This document shows, piece after piece, positions 56,701 to 64,000 of a DNA stretch of 64,000 bases (positions are counted from its first letter, which is position 1; each line of letters opens with the position of its first letter). A program made the position numbers and the translations under genes. Origin of the DNA: Geotrypetes seraphini (lineage: Eukaryota; Chordata; Amphibia; Gymnophiona; Dermophiidae); the NCBI RefSeq assembly GCF_902459505.1, contig NC_047096.1:3348001-3412000 (forward strand), in the 5' to 3' direction. A model generated the notes under the pieces. It was given only the letters and a program-made list of their open reading frames with translations, was not told the DNA's origin and did not search any database.

Positions 56701-59700
56701 AGGTGCTGATCCATTTTCAGTTCATGCTACTGTAATAAAGATGCTCCAGGAACTGTATCCATGGATCTTGCTAGGAAAATTAAACCTGGCCAGAAACTTT
56801 GTCCCAAGTGTTTACATCAGCTTCTGTAGCAATTTCTTTGGGTGAAAGTGGTACTGAATGTATCAGAATATGAAAAGAAACTTCAAATAAATTTGAAGAG
56901 ACACTCATTTTAATATCAAACTGCTCTTGGGTGCAGCCCGACAAAACCTGGAAAAGTAAGAAGAGATTGTGTTGGATATGGCAAAAGAAAACTTAAACAC
57001 TGAAGACAACGTTTGCTTGTGTTCTGTAAGTTGAAACAGAAGATCTACAACCAGAGTCAGTATGAAACTGCACAAAATGTTTTGATCTGGATGAAATAAT
57101 TAAGAACATGAATACAATTGCTAAGTCTTCTAAAAACAGGACGATTCAGATACTGACAATGGACAAGAGCAAACTGCTGAAAAATTTGGAGTCACAAAAC
57201 ACAGTTAAAGCTCAAAAGTTACAGAAAACTGCTGATTTCATGACAGAGCCTAAATGCAGTAAAGGTAAAAACTGTTGTTTAAAGTGGCTGAATTTTATAA
57301 GGATATTTCCCAAATGTGCCCTGGAACAAAAGACTTTGCTTCTGTAAAGATGGATGGTGACCAAATCCATAAGCAGAAAAGCCTGCTCCTATGAAATATA
57401 GAAAATATTTAAACAGAAGATGAACGGAATGTGCAAGATTGGAATCTCTAAGTCCTGTGAATTGTAACCACCTTGGTGTTGGAGCTCATTCGGTGTGCAT
57501 CTGCCAGAGTCACCAAAATGTCAACCTGCAATTGTTAGTCATATGCGATATATTATCATGGCACTGTACGATTCATTAGTGCCATCACTAACCAGGCAAA
57601 GCAGCTCTCCACATTTATCTACTTTAAAGCTTCAACTTGGAAGGTAGTGATGAAATCTCATTCAAACAGTGGGGCCACCCAGTTGACCGGAAAGAGAGAA
57701 GATGTAATATCGCCCCCAAAACAGTATGCGAGCTTCCTGGCCCAAGGAAGTGCTTCTAGTGCCTCCTTGATTTGCATATGCCACCACCATGGCATTGTCA
57801 CCTCTTTCCCTGCCAGAGTGGGCAGGAGAACGAAAAAACACCAGTCAAATTGCCCGAAGCTCCAGACAATCGATCGACCAATGCTTCTGACGTGTTATTC
57901 CATTGCCCCTGAATGAAGCGGTCCCCATAGAGAGCACCCCAACCCGACAGGTTGGCATCTGTCATAAGTAAACCACTCTGTGGCTGATGAAGTGTGTCCT
58001 GGCAGAGAGCCTCCTCCTGAAGCCACTAGCGGAGACTGTTGCAAGCTGGTTCCACCCAGGGGAGCGGCATCTGAAAAGGGATGACACTGCGGAGACCACC
58101 AAAAGAGGAGAGACTCTTGTAGAGGACACACGTGCACTCTGGCACAGGGGCCACCATTAGAAAGGCCGCCAAGGACCCCAGCAACAGCAAATAATGCAAG
58201 GCTGAGGGAACTGGAATAGCCAGAGTTCTGATTTGCATCTGAAGTTTGTCTGCATAGGTCGGGAAGAAACAAACGGCCCTGCAGGATGCCAAAGAGAAGG
58301 CCCAAATACTCCAATGTCTGTGACGGCAGTAACCGGCTCTACTTGAAGTTGACAATCCAACCCAAATGCTGCAGCAGACACCCCACTGCTCGCTCGCACT
58401 CCTGCCGAGATGGAGTCCGAATCAACCAGCCATCCAAGTAAGGATGGTCCTCAACACCCTGCCTGCAAAGGAAGGTCGCTACAACTACCATAACCCTGGT
58501 GAAAGAGTGGGATGCTGTCGCAAGCCCAAAGGGCAGAGCTGCAAACTGGAAATGCAGAAACCTGCGATGCTCCAGATAGACTGGAATATGGAGGAATGCT
58601 TCTGTGAGATCCAAGGATGCCAGAAACACCCCAGGAGAGAACAGCTATGACCGCGCTCACGGTTTCTATTCGGAAAGAAGGAATCCACAAAAAGCAATTG
58701 ACCGACTTGAGATCCAGAAGGGGTCTCCAGTCCTCCAAGCCTATCTTTGGCCCAATGACGTATAAGAAGTATCTGCTAAGCCCAATTCATTTTCTGGCAC
58801 AGGTTCTATTGCTCAGATGTCCAAGAGACGGTACAGGATAGTGCAGATCTTGGACTCCTACTCTGGCCCAATCTGCCGTAAAGTCTAGAAACAAATCCAG
58901 AGGCAGGCAATAGTCCATCTTGTGCTCCTCCTGAATAATGTCCAGCACCCACTGATCCGAGGCTATGCCCAATTTCTGGTGTCATTGGAGCTTTTTTATT
59001 ATTATTATTATGGGCAAAAGCGGCACGGGATCTGGAAATCTTGAATTGGAAGTGTGGTAATGGGAACGGTATCCCTAAGAGCATATATGTGGGTGGAAGA
59101 GCCAGAGGATCCCTAATGAAAGCTGTGGGAGGGACAAAAAGTACTACAGTCCTCTTAAGTCCGGTCAGCAACACTGGCCTGGAGGTTGCTTAGGCCTTTT
59201 CTAAAAAGAAGCTGACCCTTTTAAAGGAAGACTGCTGAAAATGGCCTTGGAAGCAGAGTCCCCAGAATGACTGATTCAAAGAATCCAACGTGCCGACACC
59301 TCGTACGGTGAGACCATACAGAAAGAACTGACGTGATCATAAAGGGCATCCTCCACATAATGCACACCGTTCATCAACATGTGGTGGCAGGCATCTTCCT
59401 CCAGAGGCTACATGGCATAATCTTGAGAGACAAGCACATGCCGCAGCCTTGATACCCGAAGAAACCACCTCAAAAAGCTTTTAAGAGCATGCTGTGACCT
59501 TGGAGTAATTAAGCAGTACTTCCCTCACCACTAGGGAGAGCCTTGCACCAGGTGACCAGTGCCATGGCAGAATCAACCTCTGGCTGCTCAAAAACTACTG
59601 AACAGCAAGAGCCAGTGGAAAAAGTGTAGCCAGAGCTTTAGAGTTTGAAAGAGCTTTCTGGAATCCCACTGGCCCATCACCAGACGGAAAAGCTGTGGGT

Positions 59701-62466
59701 AGGACAGAAAAAAGGACAGAACATTAGAACAGTCCATGACCGAACACTGAGATGCAGAAGGCTGAGAGTCCAATTTAAGCCCTTTCAGGGCATCAGCATG
59801 AAATGGTGGACAGAGACAGACCTAAAAAGTCTGCAGATGGTGGGGTCCTCACCCAAATCCTGATACTCCAAGGTATTGCGCTGACAAGTCCCTATGAGGG
59901 TAGCAGCAGCATCCAAAAGAGGCATAATATCCTTGTGACAAAGCAATCAAGATTAGTCGTAGCCAGAGGAGAGGGCTCCCGCACAGGGACCTCCAGCACT
60001 GGAGTGACCAGCCTGGAATAAGGCAACGCACCCACCGGCTGCATCAATAGAACCGGGTCTGAAAAGCATGCACTCCCAAAAGAGCAGAAGGCAATCTGGG
60101 GAAAATGCACACCCCAGGGTCACTGCTGAATCCAACTAAGGTGCCCATGCCGCACCAACAGAATCCCCAAACTTGAACAAAGGCGTTTGGCACCAGAGTC
60201 CAGAACGACCAGTGGGTGAGACTTTTAGCCCCAAACACAGATCCAGGCCATATCCTCAGCTCTGGAGGACCCAGAGGAAGCGAAGCCCAAAGCTTCTGCT
60301 CCTTCCCTCAGCATGCAGTGGCACACAGTACACAAACACTATTCCATCACCAATTTAGCATAATACATACATGCAGTCGACAGATTAGGGGCCAAGGATT
60401 TCATCCCAATCGATCTGCCACAAAATTGAGGGGTTTTGGAGAAAGAAATCACGCTTTTAAAAAAACCAAACAATTAAAATCCAAGTTGGTTCCTGCCAGT
60501 GAATTTGCATCAAAAACAGCAAAAATAAAGAAAATCCAAAAATAAAAAATAGCAATTTGGGGTGGTGGAACACTTGAACTCTACCCTCAGAAACTCTAAA
60601 AATAAGGTTTTATAGAATTCCACAGACCACCCCTGAAACTCCCATAGAAATATTGGAGGTGTACTTATAGTCTGTGAAGTGCCTGCTTACGAGCTCTGTT
60701 ACACTGCAGCTGAATGGAGGAAAATGATTTTGTGCCTCAAACTGCTCCAAATGACCAAACTTGAAGATCTTCTGATTGTCAGTCAGATGGACACCAATGT
60801 AACCTCTGCCCCCATTGAAACCCTCCACACAACCGGGGGCTGGAAATGCAGTCTGCGCCCTGAAACCCAGAGGGGTATTTTACTCAGGACACATACAGCC
60901 TGCACTTAAACCACTGACAGAGTCAGAGGGCAAGCAAACTCCCAGGGGAATGGACCCCAAGTCTGAGAAGGGTGGCACAAGCAGGCTGGCTCAACAGACC
61001 AACTGAAGTTTTCCTGTGAAGTAATATTCCAACTCCATGGGATTGCATCCTTTTCTCCAGCAGAGGACAACACACGGGGTTCTCACAGAACTAAAGCCAC
61101 CACAAAAAAACAAACTTTAAGCGAAAAAAAATGCAGAGCAGAACAATAGACTTCTGCATGGATTGCTTGCAGAAATTAAAACTGTAGGGGGCTCTAACTC
61201 ACTCTCTAAGGTAGGAGGAACATATGCTCAGAAAAGTGATTGAATTTCTGCAACTCCTGGATTGCGGGAAGGAATTGAATACCTAGAGCAGTGTCTCGCA
61301 AACTTTCCAGCCGGGGGCACACTGAATCGCGCGGAGGCCCATCTGCCCATGACCTGTTTTGGTGGAGGGATCCAGGAGGTGCAGGGACAGGAGGAAAGAC
61401 GCCGGCCAGGAGAGTCATCTGCACCGGTTGACTTCCTACAGGATGTGCCTCTCGCCATGAAAGGCACATCCTGTAGGCAGTCAGCTGACGTGGCTGACTC
61501 TACTCCTCGCCAGTGTGTCGTGGCACACCTGAGATCTCAGGAGGCACACAGTTTGCGATACACTGACCTAGAGTATGGAAAACAGAAGGGATGTAACAGA
61601 AATGAAATCAGAATCAAATGAAAGGATTTTTCTTTCACTTCCTAATGATGTAAAGCTCATTTCCTATATGATGAAAATTACCTCTGAAGTGGACTCTCAA
61701 GAGTATGACAATTTTCAGTGAGGCATGTTATAAAACTATAGCTTCCAGCTGCATAAAATTAATACACATTGCTCATTTTAACCAGTCCTGATAAAATATG
61801 ATAGCTTTTCCTTTAATATCTTTTGGCACATTGGCTGCTGAAAGTGACATTTTGGTAGACAAAATCAAATATAAAATCCCATTTTTGACAATCTCTCAGA
61901 AACCACATGTCCCAACTCAAAATAGGTTGCAGTTTCCAAATCTACACAAAGTTCTGAATAAGTGGTATAAATTTCACAGCTGTAAGCTACTTTAATGGCA
62001 GAGTTATAAAGACCTAAAAGGTGCCCAAATTTTCAGTCAGCCATGGATAAAAAGCTGGCATCTCAAAAAACTGATGAAAAACTGCAAGCTTTCAGACTTT
62101 TAGCTTCATCTTATATATTGTTCTCCATTATGGTAGATTATCATCAATTTCTGAAATGTGAGGCGAGGTGGTTTCCAAATTTTGATTGAAATGACACGGA
62201 ATGACCCTTTGGTAAAATTATGTATTAAATTTATCCAGCCCAGAGCCCAATGCTATTTAATGACTGTACACTCAGACATTTTACCTATCCATTTCTTGAT
62301 CCTTCAATTTAAAAGAAAATTATGGCATAATTAACAGAGGTTAGCAGTCCACTTACACAAAGCTGTTCAAGTGAAACATATGTGCTCACACAAAGGCAGG
62401 TCACAAAGCTACTTACCAGCATCATCAGATTCCTGAAACTGTGAGTAATCGACTACCTTCCTATTC
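50540..62466 (-). CDS. NUCKS1: NUCKS1 coding region, first exon missing
   Basis: This is the nuclear ubiquitous casein and cyclin-dependent kinase substrate, a small, highly phosphorylated, disordered chromatin protein. Seven exons (62417-62466, 53292-53397, 52896-52951, 52281-52436, 51845-51997, 51568-51717, 50540-50733) join with matching phases into 287 codons plus stop; about six N-terminal residues (human MSRPVR) lie beyond the right edge, so the product would be about 293 residues against 243 in human. Recognisable stretches are [41 protein letters not shown] and the C-terminal DNA-binding part [19 protein letters not shown] with an AT-hook-like GRP core. The excess length comes from an additional 52-codon exon at 52281-52436. 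Identity is secure; expression of the extra exon is not shown. Confidence 0.95.
50830..51110 (+). repeat. Two LINE/SINE 3' tails in a NUCKS1 intron
   Basis: The first ends GTTGTGAACCGCTTTGAACT, GGTATAGCGGTATAC and an ATT-repeat near 50,990. The second, 51,025-51,110, is CTTGTAACCCGTTCTGAGCT with GGACGGGATATAAATCC, like the tail of the SINE at 14,327. Confidence 0.55.
51568..51717 (-). CDS. NUCKS1: NUCKS1 coding exon with DDDDSDYG
   Basis: A 150-nt exon with acceptor GCTCCCACAG|AGGAT and donor GCTACAG|GTGAGC. It encodes [40 protein letters not shown] and SPKPRLKAT, nearly identical to human. Confidence 0.95.
51845..51997 (-). CDS. NUCKS1: NUCKS1 coding exon with [16 protein letters not shown]
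   Basis: A 153-nt exon with acceptor CCATTTCAG|AGGAC and donor TTGGAGA|GTGAGTG. It encodes [40 protein letters not shown] and [11 protein letters not shown]. Strongly conserved with human. Confidence 0.95.
52281..52436 (-). CDS. NUCKS1: NUCKS1 additional exon not in human protein
   Basis: A 156-nt exon (52 codons, phase 1 at both ends) with acceptor TTCCCCCTAG|AGGAGG and donor GCTCCAG|GTAAAAGG. It encodes [40 protein letters not shown] and [11 protein letters not shown]. The order, an acidic block, then DSDY, then a lysine-rich tail, mirrors the exon at 51568-51717. Skipping it keeps the frame and would give a product of human length. It could be ancestral and lost in mammals, or a lineage-specific exon duplication; the sequence alone cannot tell. 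Confidence 0.82.
52896..52951 (-). CDS. NUCKS1: NUCKS1 coding exon 4
   Basis: A 56-nt exon with acceptor GACTTGCAG|CGAAG and donor TCACCAG|GTAC. It encodes [19 protein letters not shown], aligned with human [19 protein letters not shown]. Confidence 0.92.
53292..53397 (-). CDS. NUCKS1: NUCKS1 coding exon 3
   Basis: A 106-nt exon with acceptor TTTCACCCAG|ATGAAG and donor GAGGACAG|GTAGC. It encodes [20 protein letters not shown] and [15 protein letters not shown], matching the human basic patch with the phosphorylatable SPR site. Confidence 0.94.
53398..54519. other. NUCKS1 intron, unassigned part
   Basis: No recognised repeat or exon. A short open frame at 53,604-53,831 on the plus strand resembles nothing known and has no splice context. 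Confidence 0.35.
54520..55145 (-). mobile_element. CR1-like LINE, minus strand, copy C
   Basis: It begins ACATAGTAACATAGTAGATG and GACGGCAGATAGAGACCCGA, the reversed 3' tail with its short tandem end. Further in are GGGAGCGCATTCCAGGCATC, CTATCCTCTCCGTAAAG-like words and TCATATCTCCCATGTCTCTC, parallel to copies A and B. Confidence 0.7.
55380..55502. mobile_element. Palindromic MITE fragment
   Basis: CACCTTTTATGAAGCCGCAA and TTTCTTAAAAGGAGGGTGG are loosely inverted ends in the style of the 19.4-kb and 25.6-kb copies. Diverged. Confidence 0.4.
55740..56218. mobile_element. hAT-like element with G-rich tandem interior
   Basis: The ends TAGAGATCTGCACGGGAACG and TCCCCGCGCAACTCTCTA are inverted, and the flanks CTCCATAT at 55,732-55,739 and 56,219-56,226 are identical. 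Internal units such as CCACGGGACTCCCACGGGGA (left) and GGGTGGGGACGGAGAGGATC (right, about three copies) form short tandem arrays. The right half is strongly G-rich on the plus strand. Confidence 0.8.
56430..56623. mobile_element. hAT-type MITE with perfect 8-bp target duplication
   Basis: It starts CAGTAGTTCCCAACCCTGTC and ends GCAGGGTTGGGAACCACTG. The flanks AACTAGAC at 56,422-56,429 and 56,624-56,631 are identical. Same family as 3,025. Confidence 0.9.
56632..57640. other. NUCKS1 intron, unassigned part
   Basis: A plus-strand open frame of 79 codons at 57,108-57,347 has no similarity I recognise and no clear splice signals. The A-rich, low-CpG sequence could be an old retrocopy or unique intron. 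Confidence 0.3.
57645..60240 (-). mobile_element. DIRS-type retrotransposon fossil
   Basis: A minus-strand stretch with reverse-transcriptase and RNase H parts of the DIRS family; characteristic pieces are [20 protein letters not shown] and [12 protein letters not shown]. Gag-like sequence appears to lie upstream, towards 60.2 kb. The recombinase part and the ends were not found. It is broken many times over and clearly old. It lies wholly within a NUCKS1 intron, in the gene's orientation. Confidence 0.75.
60241..61280. other. NUCKS1 intron, unassigned part
   Basis: Possibly further decayed sequence from the neighbouring fossil at the left side. Nothing else recognised. Confidence 0.3.
61289..61565. 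mobile_element. hAT-type MITE with perfect 8-bp target duplication
   Basis: It starts CAGTGTCTCGCAAACTTTCC and ends CACACAGTTTGCGATACACTG. The flanks ACCTAGAG at 61,281-61,288 and 61,566-61,573 are identical. An internal inverted pair (ACTTCCTACAGGATGTGCCT and AGGCACATCCTGTAGGCAGT) lies near the middle. Confidence 0.88.
61574..62416. other. NUCKS1 intron, unassigned part
   Basis: AT-rich with no recognised element. It leads up to the donor of coding exon 2. Confidence 0.3.
62417..62466 (-). CDS. NUCKS1: NUCKS1 coding exon 2
   Basis: A 50-nt exon with acceptor ATCCAG|GAATAGG and donor GATGCTG|GTAAGTAG. It encodes [16 protein letters not shown], identical in kind to the human sequence. Entering phase 2 and leaving phase 1 both agree with the neighbours. 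Confidence 0.93.
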
Positions 62467-63048
62467 CTGGATGGGGGGGAAAAACATGGGGGAGGAGACC
62501 GTCAGCAACTTGACACCATTCGTAAAGCAGCAGAAATAATGTTTTCACAGTACAGTATACTCTAACCTACCAATATTCCTTCCAGCAATACAGAAAGAAT
62601 GACCCCAAGATGATGTGAGAGAACTGCATCAAAGCTTGAATGCACTTTACATGACGTGCTACTTAACTAAGAAATTAGGGGGATGAGCACCACTGAAGAT
62701 TTTAAACACATACCCAGAACGATCTAACATTAGCAGAATATTGAGGGAGAATAGGGTCTAAACAAACTGAAATACACTGCAAAATTGATTCTCATCATTA
62801 AACCCTTTCACCCATCATAACCCAACCCATGTCAAAATCTACTATAAAAATATATCCTACTGAGAAATATTCAAAATTTTACTATGCTGCATTTTGTTGT
62901 TGTTATTATGAAGCAGTATAAAGGGGTACTGGATGGTTGCATTATTTTTTTTTTAGTTGGACTCAGTCTTGTCTTTCCACATTTCCCCAATGAGCAATGA
63001 AGGATAGGTTTTGTGTTGTAAAGATGTTTATTCTATATTGTTTTATGC
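62467..63048. other. NUCKS1 intron 1, unassigned part
   Basis: No repeat ends recognised apart from a T-run at 62,946-62,954. Confidence 0.3.
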
Positions 63049-63655
63049 CAGTGGTCTCAAACTCACGGCCCACCAGGTACTATTTTGAGGCCCTCATAAA
63101 GAATAATTCTTTATGGAAAACTTGTGCCTTACGTGTCCGGCAGTCGTGTTCTGGACCATTGCCCACCTCACTGCTGTCACCTCACGCTTTCCTGCATCTG
63201 TACGCAATTGAGGTGGAGAGGACAATTGTGTACAAATGCAGGAAAGTGCTTGTGTGAGGCTACAGCAGTGAGGCGGCAACGTTCCAGAATGTAAAGTAAC
63301 CATTGGAGACAGTGCAGCTTGTGCATGTGTCCGGTGCTGGAGGAGGTGAGAGCTGAAGGTGGTTGCAGACGCGATCGCTGGACACTTAAGGTATAAATTT
63401 TCCATAAAGAATCATTCTTTATAATACTGAGGGCCTCAAAATAGTTGTTCCAAAATCTTCTCTTGCAGTTGATACTTCGATAGATTTTCACTTTCTGCAT
63501 GTTGTACTGCTTTCAGCTGTGTATATTTGAAATTAATAGAAGCAATTAAGGAAAGATTTATAAACTATAACGGTTATAATTTATAAATCTTCCCTTAATT
63601 GCTTCTGATAATAATCCACATTTTGGATTTGTAGGTATTTACCTCATGCAAAGTT
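63049..63655. mobile_element. hAT-like element with internal palindromes
   Basis: It starts CAGTGGTCTCAAACTCACGG. TACTATTTTGAGGCCCTCAT (63,078) recurs inverted as TGAGGGCCTCAAAATAGT (63,428), with TTCTTTATGGAAAA/TTTTCCATAAAGAA beside it. Near the right end AGAAGCAATTAAGGAAAGAT (63,538) pairs with ATCTTCCCTTAATTGCTTCT (63,588). The last part has the family's CACATTTTGGATTTGTAGGT but no clear right end. Confidence 0.6.
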
Positions 63656-63659
63656 GTCA

Positions 63660-64000
63660 TCCGCTATAATAAAAGCCTTAGCACCCATGAGCACTTCAAA
63701 CTCCGTGAGTGCGTGCCACACATGCGAAGTGCCTGCCTCAGCTGATTTCCTGCCCCGATCTCAGACGCCGGCTGACTTTCTGCCTTTTGACTACACTGCT
63801 GTGATGCCTCTTCTTCTCACCCCTGGACCAGTAGTGGCAGCAGCTGCGGTTTCATCAAGCAGTCGCGGGGCATTTGCTAGGCCGGCCCTCTTCGATAATG
63901 CGAGGTGGGTCAGCCAAGCAAAAGCCCTGAGGCTGCCTGGGCTAGCGGATGCTGGACAGGGGGAGCAGGGAAGGGAGAAGGGGTACTACCGGACAGGGGG
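63660..64000. repeat. GC-rich sequence, possible repeat cut by window edge
   Basis: It starts CCGCTATAATAAAAGCCTTA and becomes rich in GCC/GGC words. It may be a dispersed repeat whose other end lies outside. No exon recognised. Confidence 0.3.

Noticed and set aside
57108-57347. 79-codon open frame in the NUCKS1 intron
   Set aside because: Lysine- and asparagine-rich by base composition, no homology recognised, no flanking splice sites that would join it to NUCKS1.

Overview
This is vertebrate nuclear DNA. It carries two host genes, both transcribed from the minus strand, in a landscape crowded with interspersed repeats. The genes are SLC45A3 (prostein, a major-facilitator sugar-type transporter; coding exons between 862 and 8,856, last coding exon off the left edge, probable non-coding first exon and promoter near 22.1 kb) and NUCKS1 (a nuclear CDK and casein kinase substrate; coding exons between 50,540 and 62,466, first coding exon off the right edge). 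Both genes were recognised by protein similarity and by intron phases that chain together exon by exon. They are neighbours in the same relative orientation on human chromosome 1q32, so the microsynteny is conserved. The repeat families (tRNA-derived SINE, CR1-, L2-, L1- and RTE-like LINEs, many short hAT elements and a DIRS fossil) resemble what I associate with caecilian amphibians. That assignment is an inference and not proven here.

Layout. Positions 1-9,133 hold three SLC45A3 coding exons; the introns carry hAT elements, an L2-like LINE and a 3.6 kb GC-rich minisatellite that ends about 30 bp from a splice donor. Positions 9,134-21,887 are the long 5' intron, with RTE, CR1, L2, SINE and hAT copies. 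A CpG-rich patch at about 21.87-22.4 kb has a good minus-strand splice donor and a TATA-like box and is the likely SLC45A3 promoter and first exon. Positions 22.4-46.2 kb are intergenic and mostly repeats, including an L1 split by a hAT element, a SINE split by another hAT element, and a possible 2.8 kb composite element with a large foldback. Positions 46.2-50.5 kb are probably the long NUCKS1 3' UTR. Positions 50.5-53.4 kb hold six closely spaced NUCKS1 exons, then a 9 kb intron with a broken DIRS element leads to the next exon at 62.4 kb.

Most unusual points. (1) The SLC45A3 minisatellite has units of about 47 bp organised into a higher-order repeat of exactly 746 bp (16 units), and it is free of stops in all three plus frames for over 1,150 codons. 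(2) NUCKS1 has an additional in-frame 156-nt exon, absent from the human 243-residue protein as I know it, that looks like a duplicate of a neighbouring acidic/lysine-rich exon. (3) There are several near-perfect inverted repeats, including a perfect 36-bp stem at 45.1 kb, a 72-bp palindrome at 19.6 kb and a foldback with arms of about 310 bp at 34.4-35.1 kb. I found no convincing third protein-coding gene and no CRISPR array, operon or prokaryotic system.
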